A stretch of DNA of 64,000 nucleotides from Owenia fusiformis. Taxonomy: Eukaryota > Annelida > Polychaeta > Sabellida > Oweniidae. The stretch is from contig CAIIXF020000002.1 in assembly GCA_903813345.2 (NCBI GenBank), positions 8,393,555 to 8,457,554 of the forward strand. Reading direction: 5' to 3'. This document shows, piece after piece, positions 49,990 through 61,322 of the stretch; the stretch's first letter is position 1, and each line of letters opens with the position of its first letter. The notes beneath the pieces were generated by a model that saw only the letters and a list, made by a program, of their open reading frames with translations, was not told where the DNA came from and made no database searches. The translations under genes and the position numbers were made by a program.

Positions 49990-50430
49990 TGCTCTTTATT
50001 CCAGACGCTCTAAAAGCGAACGCTCTCCATTCCTGACGCTAATGTTCTATTCCAGACGCTATTTACCTATTCCCGACGCTATCTATTCTGGACGCTCTGA
50101 AACCGAACGCTATCTATTCAGGACGCTCCATTCTGGACGCTCACTATTAAACCGGACGCTATCGATTCCAGACGCTCTATTCCAGACGCTCCATTCTGGA
50201 CGCTCACTATTAAACCGGACGCTATCGATTCCAGACGCTCTATTCCAGACGCTCCATTCTGGACGCTCTATTCTGGACGCTATTTAACCGGTCGCTTTCA
50301 GCAATCAGGACGCTCTATTCTGGACGCTATTTAACCGATCGGTTTCTGCAATCAGGACGCTCTATTCTGAACGCTACTATTTAACCCGACGCTTGTATTC
50401 AGGACGCTCCATTCTGGACGCTCGATGACA
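49990..50430. repeat. Left-arm GACGCT subrepeat array
   Basis: More than 25 units of about 13-16 bp built on (A/C)TTC(C/T)(A/G)GACGCT, for example CTATTCCAGACGCT, CCATTCTGGACGCT and TATTTAACCG(G)ACGCT. The array lies just inside the left terminus of the 10.4-kb element. Confidence 0.9.
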
Positions 50431-51059
50431 TTAACCAAAAGCTCTCCACTCTTATTCTGATTGATATATTATGAACGTATTGCATTAACCCCGACCTCAA
50501 CATATTACATCAAGGGCAATACAATATTAAACACGCGCTTCTATCATATCGTAGTAAAGTTTCGAACATTTTCAAAAGATGGGGCGTATATTAGCACTTT
50601 TGATATTAAGTTTACGAATTTAATTTATAGATCATGAACGTAAATTGCATTAACACTGTCTACAACATCTCACATCAAGAGCAATGAAGTATTTAACGAG
50701 CACATCTTACATATCATATCATTTGTTGCGGTAGACCTTCGGATTTGTTTTGTTTAGTAACCATTACATAATTGGATTAGCTCAATATATGTAAGCTAGG
50801 GGTGGTAGCATATATTTTAAAATGGCTATGGCAATCATTGGTAAAAAATCTTAGGAAATATATGCCATTTTCCTGGGGCTAGTTTACCCACAAACGATTT
50901 ATTTTGAGCAATTTAAATGCATACTCAACTATTCGACAGATATGCTACTTTGAAATTAAGAACATAAATAAACATACTTTTGCTTTTTAGTCATTTATTC
51001 ATGGAACAAATCTCACGTTACTGCCAACTCGAAAAGCTAGTTTCGCATTCGTCAGGTCT

Positions 51060-52370
51060 AAGGTGGATAAATGGGTTTTTGGTGGTTCAGGTGATTTGTT
51101 TAATGTTTCAGCTTTCCTGGTAGGTATATGTATTCTGTTGGTAGTATATCTTGTTGTTGAGATATTAACTTAAATGTTCCATTTAGTGGTCCGTATTTCA
51201 AATATTTCGATTTTATTGTATTTGGTTTTTATCAAATGGGTGTATTGGTTATTGTATTGGGGTATGGACAGTTCGGTGTTGGTTCGGTTGTTTTGTTCAT
51301 TGCGCTTCATTGTCATGTGTATTTTGTGTTGATATCGTGTGTGTTCGAAGAGGCATTAACTTGTTCGTGTATGGTTGTATTTTTTATTTTTCCGCATTTT
51401 GCGATATTTTCGATTTGTTAAGTTGGTGTGAGTTTGACGGTGTCTCGGGTAGGTCTATTGTGTGTAAATTGCATTTTGGTGGTTCAGGAAATCTGCTTGA
51501 TGTTTTAGCTTTCAGTTGGTATATGTATTATGTTGTTAGCATATCTTGTTGTTGAGATATTAACTTGAGTGTGGGGCATGATGGTCCGCTTTTCAAATAT
51601 TTCGATTTTCTATATTCGGTTTTTATCGAATGGGTGTAATGCGTATTGGTTAATTGCATCAGGGTATGGTCAGTTCAATGTTGAGATTTAATTTGGTTGT
51701 TTTGTTCATTGTTTTAGCTTCATGGTCAGGTATATTTTATGTTCATATTGTGCGTATAAGAATAGTTGTTAACTTGTTCGTGTTTGGTCGTGTTTTTGGT
51801 GTTTTCCGCGTTTGCGGTATTTTCGATTTGTTAAGCTGGTGTGAGTTTGGTGGTGTCTAGGGTGGGTCTATGGTGGGTGAATTGTTTTTTTATTGGTTCA
51901 AGTGGCTTGTTTAATACTTTAGCTTTCTGTTGGTGTGTGTATTATGTTGGTGGCATATCTTGTTGTTGAGATATTAACTTGAATGTAGGGTTTAATAGTC
52001 AGAATTTCAAATATTTTGATTTTCCCATGTTTGTGTTTTATCGGAAGGGTGTATGCGTATTGGTTAATTGTGTCTGGCTGTGGTTGGTTTATTGTTTAAG
52101 TTTGGTTTTGTTGTATTGTTTTTCTTAAGCCTCTATTGTGAGGTATTTTTTGTGTTGATAGTGTGTGTGTTGAGGGAGTTATCAACTTGTTTGTGCATAA
52201 CCCTTTTTTGGTTTGATCTGAGTTTTGTGGTGTTTTGGTTTGTGTATGTGGTGTTGGTTTGGTGGTGTGTGTAGTACGCATGTGGTGGGCTAATTTATTT
52301 TTCGATGGTTTGGTTGTTTTACGATTTGATTTGGCTTCGTGTTGCTGTGTGTGTTGTGTTGGTGGCATGT
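51060..52370. repeat. Left T/G-rich tandem block of approx. 410-450-bp units
   Basis: Three units share gttgttgagatattaactt, tttcaaatattt(c/t)gatttt, a 'gggtgta' step and 'gtgtgagtttg'-type ends. The plus strand is strongly T/G-rich. Inverted relatives lie at 56975-57860. Hydrophobic short frames (for example SSMLRFNLVVLFIVLASWSG at 51670) come from the T-rich strand. Confidence 0.75.
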
Positions 52371-55019
52371 CTCGTTGTTAAGATATTAACTTGATTTTGG
52401 GTGCCGTCTTCCCGTTTATGGATATTCTTGTTTTCCGTGTGTTGCGGAATTGTTGTCGGTTTTATAGAAAGATGTCGCTCTTGGTTACAAGGGGCGATAT
52501 TTTTTAAGATTGGTAGTAAGGTTGCTTTCGGTGAGTTCGAAGTGTACACGCATTGTTCATGCAGTCTGTGAACAAGTGGTGAGGGGTCTCTGAATGGGGA
52601 CCTGGAAGACATAATCTAGTCGCCTTAGTTTCCCTAAACTATCGCATGTCTAATATGTGACAAGAGTAGTATATGTCAGTAAATAAGGCGTAAGATACTA
52701 GTATTGTTCGTATACCCTAGAGATAATATTGTTTTTGTTTTGGGGGTATGGTTGCCAAACTTCCCCTAACCACCGTTAGTACTCATGTGACGGGTAGTGT
52801 ATATTTGGTAGATCCTAGCTATAGTGTAATGACGTTGGTGTGTTATTTTCTATCTTAATGATCATTTACGTAGGAGAGACAATCTGAACCCGGGATTTCG
52901 AACATGAGAATATGAGATGGAACTGTCTGAATGGAATACATAGGCCTGACAAATCAGATCAGAGGGGCAACCCCCCCCCTGGAGTTGACTTTTTGTTGAT
53001 ATGAAAAATGCATTTGTATTAACAGGGTACCTACTCACTCATCAACTTCATGTTAAGGCTCCTTTTTAATATGGCACATACCTCATCAACCCCCTACGTA
53101 GGCTTTACTTTTAATAGGGTACCTACCCCCACAAAATTATAGATAAATCCATGGGCTTTCAACTCTCTTGAAAGCCCATGATAAATCTAATTTTAAAGTT
53201 ATTCAATTCATGAAAGCGTCTGGTCTGGACAAGAAATCTCAATGACTAAGATAAACAAATCGAGTTCAATGCACGAGAGGTTTATCCTTACAGGAAATAA
53301 ACAAATGGCGTGTTTTGATAACTTATTAAGAATAAACCCCGGGAATAAACAGTGTATCTGATTGCTAAAAACTTGGTAAATGAATCAGTCCATGTACGTT
53401 TTACCTAAATATAATTAACTAGATACAAACTATTTCATTAAAAGTAAATAATTAAAACATAAGACGGGATCATATCAGAATTTCACTCAGGGAAATAAGA
53501 AATGTTTTCTTTTGGCAAATTATTGGGGATTATGAAATTGTCTCTCCAAATAGCTAAATATCTGCAACTTTGTCTCATTTGCTTGTTTTCCTCTTTTATG
53601 AAACAGCATCGTGTGTTAATTTATTATAGCTCACCACACATCTATAAAAGTTTTTTTATTTTGGCAAATCAATTTCACATTTATGGGTGAAGTTTCGAGA
53701 TCTTCCATTTGTGTACGAGAGGAAAACTTAACATCCAAATTCCCAGTAAATACCCCCATAACGTATTAGGATACAGCTTGGCATATGAAATATTCTCCAA
53801 ATGAAACAAAGCAGTTCTAAGAAGGACTTACATGTATGTTGGCCGTTGTACATGTATTCTTTGAACAATCACTCTCTCAATAATGTTTTCAGAATCATTA
53901 TAACGGATTACTTTATCTCCAAGACAATTTCAACAAACTGGAATTTACAAAACTTCCCTTATTTCTTAAAAATGGACTGGTCCAGTTGACTCACCTGGAG
54001 CCGCTATATTGTTAGCTCACATGGTGAGCTATTGCAATCATTCGCTTGTCCGTTCGTCCGTCTGTCTGTCCGTCTGTCCGTCTGTCTGTCCGTCTGTCTG
54101 TCCGTCTGTCCGTGGACAAAATTTCCGGTTTAGTTTTGGGAGTGATGACTTAGACCCTGTCTTGAGACATCACCCGTTGTGAACACGCATCAAGTCATGC
54201 AATCTGTGTCAAATGGTGAGCGGTCTCATTTAGGGGACCTGGGAGACATACCTGTAGTCTAGTGTCTAAGCTTCCCCGAACCACCGTCAATGATTATGTG
54301 ACAGGTAGAGTATATTAAGTTGATCCTAGGATGGTGACATTGGTAGTGTCACTCCTATTGCCATTTTTTGTAGAGAAAGGCCGGACATACCGATCTTTTT
54401 TTTCTTTTTTTATTGGATCTTACACATACATCACACATGATATACACACATGTTCACATAATTCTTTTACATTTTACAAATAGGTACTGTTTTAACAGCT
54501 CATCACCATGTATGAGGATTTCCTAACAATATGGTTTACAAATGTTTACAGCATAATGTACAATGGTCTTCAAAAACATATAGATTACCACAGTTTTATA
54601 ATATATAACTCCATACCTTAAATATAATACATACCGTAGTTATTGGCTTAATATGTTCAATAAACGATCTCCAAGTATTGAAGGTTTCTTGCATACCATT
54701 TGAATTTGCAATTCAATGTTCTGTTCATCTTTGATTCTATATTTTATGATTTCCTTTGTTTGGATAAAGGTGATTTTAGTTTTAGTCAGTCTCGATTTAT
54801 GTATTAATTTTTTTATATACATACATACTGGACATCTCCCTTACTTGTGAGTCACAGTAAGGGCCCAAGATGTTTCGAACTCATGGTTGGTGGTCCATGA
54901 TATGTTCTTCATCAGCAGCCTAATGAGGGGGAGGGGGAGAGGGGATGGGTTGTCCCCGATTTGGTTTTGTTTTGGGATTGTCTCCAGTTGGAGACAGTTA
55001 GTTGGGTAGTAAATTGGTA
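52371..55019. other. Interior of the foldback element
   Basis: It is non-coding. It contains a copy of the 'ccaccgttagtactcatgtg' block (52690-52890), a related block at 54115-54390, a hairpin around 53152-53185 (atgggctttcaa..ttgaaagcccat) and the TCCGTCTG microsatellite. The copy 'gggcccaagatgtttcgaa' at 54860 recurs inverted near 57985. Confidence 0.55.
54040..54112. repeat. TCCG/TCTG microsatellite
   Basis: gtccgttcgtccgtctgtct continues as alternating TCCG and TCTG for about 60 bp. It is preceded by ttgttagctcacatggtgag, a pairing common in bivalve-type repeats. Confidence 0.8.
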
Positions 55020-56480
55020 TCATGGTTTGGGTTGTGTTTGCAGATTGTGCCTGATTGTATTTTAATTGATTCAGTATTGGGTTGTGACTGACTCCGTTAA
55101 CTTGGTTGGTGTCAGGTTGTGTTGTGATGATTCAACAATGGGTTAATTTGAGTTTTGTCTCGTTGGCTATGTTGTGTTGTGTTGGTTTGTTGTTTGGTTG
55201 CTCGATTGTGTTAGTTTGATAGTCGATTGTGTTTTGGTGGTTGTTTGTCTGGTTGAGCCTGGATGTGTTGTGTAAGTTTGGTATCGAGTTGTGTCTCATT
55301 AAGTTATGTCAATTTCAAAATGGTTGTGTTATGTTGTAATTACTCAGAAGCGAGTAGCTAGTTACCAGTTTCGCCACCAGGTGGCTGATTCGGGGGAAAT
55401 AACATGGCAGGGTATTACAAAGTTCCCTTAAATTTGAATTTACATCAATTTTAGTGGTTTACAAAATTATATTACCCTTGTGTATGTTATATTTATACAA
55501 ATTAAAATATTTCCAGTGAAGGAAAATATTATCTGCCCAACACAAGAAAATATATTTCACTTTTTGTGATTTTACAACATGGGGTCTATGGATAATCTTC
55601 CCGACCTAGAAGTCACAAGAAATTTAAATTTTATAGTTGATATACTTTTTTCAAAACCCAATTCTAGATGTATTTTTTATGTAGATTCCAAATATGACAT
55701 CAGATTGACTGAGTTTTGAATTTTCGTTGACAAAAATCAAGATTTTTCCTACTCGCATCTAGTCTTTATTGTGTTGTGCTGGTCGGGTAGCGGGTTGTGC
55801 CCAGTAGGATGAAGTATCGGGTTGTGTCCGATTGTGTTGCGTGATTGGTGTTGTTTTCAGAGAGTGTTGGTTGGGTGTTTTGGTATTCCAGTTTGGTTGT
55901 GCTTGGTTGTGTTTTGATTGTTTTGTGTAAAATTGTGTTGTGCTACATCAACAATGGGTTGTGTTTTGGTTTTGTTGTTTTATTATTTGGTTGTGCCAAA
56001 TTGTGTTGCGTATATTTGACAATTGGTTGTGTTTTCGGATTTTAAAATAAGGTTGTAGTATTTGGGTTGTGCCGTATTGTGTTGTTGGATTGTAGTTGGA
56101 TTGTGTTGTGTGGTTGGTTGTGCCTGATCGTTGAATGATGGGTGGTGGCGAGTTGTGCCCGATTATGTTATGATAGGTGGTCGGTTGTGCCTAGTCGGGT
56201 GAGGTATTAGGTTGTGTTCGGCTGTGTTGTGTGATTGTTGCAATCTCTAGTTCGAGAAAGCTGGTTGTGTGTGTTGGGGTTTTTAGTTTGGTTGTTCCTG
56301 ATTGTGTTTTTATAGTTTAGTTTTGTTGTGTGGTTTTGCCAAATTGTGTTGTGCTAATTTGACAGTGGGTTGTGTTCTTGGTAATTGTGAGTTAAGTTGC
56401 GTTCTCATTCTTCTGACACTGGTCGTGTTGCGTTGTTGGTGATCTTATGGGTTGTGCTTAGTTGTAATGGTTGGTTGTGA
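55020..56480. repeat. G/T-biased TTGTGTTG region
   Basis: About 1.4 kb in which the plus strand is dominated by GGTTGTG, TTGTGTTG and GTTGTG words with few C or A. It is broken by the 55345-55763 MITE. No stable reading frame is seen. Confidence 0.75.
55345..55763. mobile_element. GATGCGAGTAG-family MITE, full copy
   Basis: Left cagaagcgagtagctagtta and right tttcctactcgcatctag are inverted. The interior matches 44533-44790 in order. It is inserted in the G/T-biased tract of the foldback element. Confidence 0.6.
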
Positions 56481-56974
56481 TAGGTTATGTATTAAGTAGC
56501 AGGTTATGCCGAATTGTATTTTGGTGTATCGTGGAGTTTAGATACAAGTAGGGGTATTATGGTGTAGGTATATTCGTTAATTCTTGGTAGAGTCAATAGT
56601 ATAAATGTATTTGTGTACATTATTAGTATATGCAATAGGTTTGGTACACTGTACCTATTCATACACAGTGAGATCTCGTGTAAGAAGTACACATGGTATG
56701 ATGGGCGTTAGCGTTGCGTTGTTCTTTGGTTCTGAAGAGATAGTTTCTCGTTGTTCATTGAATCTCAAAATCTCAGAATGTGGCAGTTTAGTTCGGCGCT
56801 CCTCTAGTATATTATATTGCGCGGACGTTAGAGAACAAGCTTCCGGTTTTTGGGAATGCCTGTAAAGTGAATGGTTTGCTCGGAAATTTGTGTTTCTTGC
56901 CTGTTTTGTATATTTTATAGTTTCTGTTGTGGTGAGTCAGTTCAGATGAAGTTTGTTACATCTTATTAGTTAGG

Positions 56975-57860
56975 CTTAAAACTCAAACAATAAACCAACC
57001 ACACCCAGACACAATTAACCAATACGCATACACCCTCCCGATAAAACACAAATATGGGAAAATCAAAATATTTGAAATTCGGACCATTAAACCCTACATT
57101 CAAGTTAATATCTCAACAACAAGATATGCCACCAACATAATACACACACCAACAGAAAGCTAAAGTATTAAACAAGCTACTTGAAACAACATAAAAAAAC
57201 AATTCACCCACCATAGACCCATCCTAGACACCACCAAACTCACACCAGCTAAACAAATCGAAAAAACCGCAAAATGCGGAAAACACCAAAAACACGAACA
57301 AGTAAACAACTCTTCTCATACACACAATATGAACATAAAATATACCTGACCATGAAGCTAAAACAATGAACAAAACAACCAAATTAAATCTCAACATTGA
57401 ACTGACCATACCCCAATACAATTAACCAATACGCATTACACCCATTCGATAAAAACCAAATACAAGAAAATCGAAATATTTTAAATACGGACCACTAAAC
57501 GGTACATTGAAGTTAATATCTCAACAACAGGATATACTACCAACATAATATATATACCAACGGAAAGCTGAAACATTAAACAAATCACCTGAACCACCAA
57601 AAAGCAATTTACCCACCTTAGACCTACCATAGACACCGCCAAACGCACACCAACTCAACAAATTGAAAATACCGCAAAATGCCACAAAATACTACGGAAC
57701 ACGAACAAGCCAACAACCCTTTAAATACACACAATATCAACACATAACACACATGACCATATGGCTTAACCAAAAACCAAACCAAACTTTAACAATAAAC
57801 TGACCACGCCCTTATGCAATAACCCAATACGCCTAAACACCCCCCCCCCCGCCAAAAACG
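56975..57860. repeat. Right A/C-rich tandem block, inverse of 51060-52370
   Basis: aagttaatatctcaacaaca and aaaatcgaaatattt occur in two to three units, inverted relative to the left block. The plus strand is A/C-rich, mirroring the T/G bias of the left arm. Confidence 0.75.
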
Positions 57861-59340
57861 AATAGGGAAATAGGGAAATTACAACTGAATGATAGATCTA
57901 AAACAGCATCCATTATTCACAATCAAATCACAAATAACATTCTTTCGGCCGCTGAGGAAGAACACTCATGGGATACCCCCATGAATTCGAAACATCTTGG
58001 GCCCTTATAATGACCAACATATAAGGGAGAAGATCCGCTATGGATCAGGATATCCGGCCTCTCTCTACAATGAAGACAGGGAATAACACACCAATGTCAT
58101 TACCCTAGGATCTACCAAATATACACTACCTGTGACATGAGTACTGACGGTGGTTAGGAGAAGCTTAGCTACCAGACTTTGTCTCCCAGCCCCCCCCCCC
58201 CCGAACGAGACCTCTCACCATTAATACAGATAGCATGACATATATGCGTATTTACTACAGGTGATGTCTCAGGACATTGTCTAAGTCACCACTCCCAAAA
58301 ACTAGGCTACAATTCACAAATGGGCCGGGTTATAATAACTAAGATTGGTAAAAAGTGCTTTCATTCTACAATATGCCCATGATCAATGGATACGACTCGG
58401 CAGTCCTAATTTTCATCAGTTGAGAGGATAAGATTCACATTTTGGACGACGAAAAGCTAAACCTGAACGCAGAAGAAGTGAGTAGCTCCCATGATGGCAT
58501 CTCATTTCTTCTCAGCCCTGAGATATTTCAAGTGAAACAGAAAGATGCTATGAGTATCAGAATGGGATTCCCCTTAGCCATCCTATATGGCCATACAAGC
58601 CTCATATGGATCTATCACTTGATATTCAAAATAGCGGACAACGGTCAGTTTGATTCCTAGTATATGGTCATGTAAGCCGAATCGAATACGAAGGCTGAAC
58701 TTCGGGAGATCTCCCCCCTGACCTGAACGTAAAGTGCGATGCGCGCGCAACAAATTATGTAAACTCTTTAAGTTCGACTCAGGGGGGGGGGGAGATTTCC
58801 CAAAGATGACCTATCATATTAGCACGTTCGAAAACAAATTTTATAAACAGGCCTCAATTTGACATTGAAATGGATCTCTAAATGTTTAATGTAGTTTTAT
58901 GACTATTCTCTACAAGTATGGATCGAGTAACTTCAATAGTATTACCGAAGGTTTGAAATGATGATGTTGACGCCATTCCCACGATTTCAAATTTAAATTT
59001 GCGCATGCGCAGCACTGAGAGAGCACTTGCTCATGATTGTTCACGTGATCGAATCCTGCAATTTGATTGGAGATGATGCAAGAGATGATGTAATGGGGAA
59101 TCCCCGAATACGATAGAATATGAAAGAATTATGGGGGCTACTCACTCCTCCTGAGTTCGACTTGTTTTATAATCCCATCGACGTGTAGATTCAATGTAAT
59201 TTCAATTGGGTTAGTTGGGTTTTAGTCTTGCGATGAACCTGTAACACGAGGGATTGTGAGTAAGGTTGAGATAACATATAACTTTCTAGTACTTATTTCA
59301 CGGTCTCAATCATTTTATACGGCCATTGAGATGCGAAACT
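57861..59340. other. Interior of the foldback element, right side
   Basis: Non-coding. It holds the inverse of the 54115-54390 block at 58030-58310, C- and G-homopolymer runs near 58190 and 58783, and otherwise unique sequence. Confidence 0.5.
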
Positions 59341-59894
59341 CTAGCTAGCAAAAGTATGTTTATATATGTTCTTAATTTGAAAGTAGCATAGCTGTCGAAT
59401 AGTTGAGTATGCATCTAAATTGCTCAAAATAAATCGTTTGTGGGTAAACTAGCCCCAGGAAAATGGCATATATTTCCTGAGATGATTACCATAGCCATTT
59501 TCAAATATATGCTAGCACCCCTAGTTTACATATATTGAGCTAATCCAATTATGTGATGTTACTAAACAGAACAAATCAGAAGGTCTACCGCAGCAAACGA
59601 TATGATATGTTAGATGACCTTGTTAAATACGTTATTGCTCTTGATGTGAGATGTTGAGGACGGTGTTAATGCAATACCTGTACGTCATGATCTATAAATT
59701 AAATTCGTTAACTTAATATCAAAACTGCTTATATACGCCATGTTTTGAAAATGTTCGAAACTTTACTACGATATGATAGAAGCGCGTGATTAATATTGTA
59801 TTGCCCTTGTGATATGTTGAGGTCGGTGTTAATGCAATTCGTTCATGGTATATCAATCAGAATAAGAATGGAGAGCTTTAAATAAAGGTTAATG

Positions 59895-60285
59895 TCATCG
59901 AGCGTCCGGAATGGAGCTTCCTGAATACAAGCGTCGGGTTAAATAGCGTCCAGAATAGAGCGTCCCGATTGCAGAAAGCGACCGCTTAAATAGCGTCCAG
60001 AATAGAGCGTCCAGAATGGAGCGTCTGGAATAGAGCGTCTGGAATCGATAGCGTCCGGTTTAATAGTGAGCGTCCAGAATGGAGCGTCCGGAATAGAGCG
60101 TCTGGAATCGATAGCGTCCGGTTTAATAGTGGGCGTCTAGAATGGAGCGTCCTGAATAGATAACGTTCGGTTTCAGAGCGTCCAGAATAGATAGCGTCGG
60201 GAATAGGTAAATAGCGTCTGGAATAGAACATTAGCGTCAGGAATGGAGAGCGTTCGCTTTTAGAGCGTCTGGAATAAAGAGCACA
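59895..60285. repeat. Right-arm GACGCT/AGCGTC subrepeat array
   Basis: AGCGTC(C/T)(A/G)GAATAGAGCGTC-type units repeat more than 20 times, inverse to the array at 49990-50430. The order of variants is nearly the same as in the left arm. Confidence 0.9.
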
Positions 60286-61322
60286 CGAAATCGTACATTT
60301 TCGTGCACCTAAATAGCGAAATTATGTCTGTAAACTTTTGACACAGAATTTACACCATAAGAAAAAAGGCATATCAACGGTGTCGTTAGGAAATGGCTGT
60401 TGGTGTGGAAATGCGATCGAACCATCCTGCACCATCTCCAAGAATTCCGATGCATTATAGATCCTGGCATCTCCACTTGAACCATATCCTGAGATTATAC
60501 AAGAGTAAGAGGATAAAATATTGTCAGTATACATTGCAAATATAGCTATAATTGTATTAAATCTATATAATTACAAAATTAATGCAGTAACGTATGTAGA
60601 GTTTACTCACCACCCAGATCACACCACACGAACTTGTAGTCTGAGTCGACAATTCCCAGTAAGATGATGCTGTTGAAACCCTTATAATTATAATATAAGG
60701 AACCAGAGCTATTAGGCTTTCTGATGGCTATGTGTTTGCCATCAATTGCACCAACGCAATTTGGAAAGTTCCACTTCTCGAGGAAACCATCAGCCAATTG
60801 TTTCCATTCTTCAGGTGTGGAGGGGGCAGTCATGACTTCATCAACATATTCGTCACATATAGCTTGACAGACTTCTCTTACCACTACAGAGAGGGTATTC
60901 TCGGCAACCCGCCAGGAGTACTGCATGTCAGAGTACTTGGCACCAGAAACCAGGTGGCGAATAGTGGCAGCTAGTTTGAGGCCTGGACCTAAAGGCTCTC
61001 TGTACCAGCTATGTTGTTTCCATAGCCGAGGACGGACCCTCTCAAAGATTTCGTCATCCATTTCTGTTGGCATACAGAGGAACTTTTTGAATGTTCTGGG
61101 GTCCTCTCTTCTCAGCTCCACCATGAGCTGATCATAAATGCCGAATTGGCGCCGTCTCTCTGGATTCAACCATTGTCTCCTCCAGATGCCACGTCCTCTG
61201 GCTCCCCTTCTCCGCCTAAAACGGCCTCTGATGAACTCATGAATGTTAAGTTGCTGCGTTAAAACTTCTTGCTGGGCCATAGCAGCCACATACTGCAGCC
61301 TCAGTCGATCTGTGTCTTCCAT

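Larger units (their letters stand above)
49915..60358. mobile_element. 10.4-kb foldback-like element with >1-kb inverted arms
   Basis: The ends ATGGTGTAAATTCTGTGTCA are exact inverses at 49915 and 60358. Similarity runs for about 1.05 kb on each side (49915-50985 and 59350-60358), then resumes in further inverted blocks: 51060-52370 with 56975-57860, and 54115-54390 with 58030-58310. A direct repeat AAGAAAA (49907-49913 and 60359-60365) flanks it as a 7-bp target duplication; an eighth base differs. The target is exon 2 of the Harbinger transposase gene. The interior shows no transposase, integrase or polymerase frame. It therefore looks non-autonomous, in the manner of FB/Galileo-like or Mutator-like long-TIR elements; the superfamily is unknown. 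Confidence 0.85.
49160..61322 (-). pseudogene. HARBI1-like (Harbinger) transposase gene split by a 10.4-kb insertion
   Basis: Pieces on minus: exon 1 61322-60611, exon 2 in two halves (60488-60359 and 49914-49752), and exon 3 49474-49160. Exon 1 begins MEDTDRLRLQYVAAMAQQE and contains a DDE_Tnp_4 region with NCVGAIDGKHIAIRKP (first Asp) and LLGIVDSDYKFVW (second Asp). Exon 2 continues GYGSSGDARIYNASEF to VDMPFFL; the frame is resumed across the insertion as VGDNAFSLSDHMQKPYGH. The catalytic-Glu segment SENAFGILANRF is in another frame because of a approx. 2-nt loss near 49795-49802. Exon 3 has TMNHKPSTARLIVKTCCIL and ends after SPWQ-like SRAGSVPWQDRIV. It is clearly inactive: insertion plus frameshift. 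The family is cut-and-paste PIF/Harbinger; I found no TIRs for the Harbinger element itself. Confidence 0.85.

Noticed and set aside
50042-50287. 81-codon frame as a possible protein of the foldback element
   Set aside because: It is made wholly of GACGCT subrepeats with no start context or domain; kept only as a finding about arm identity.
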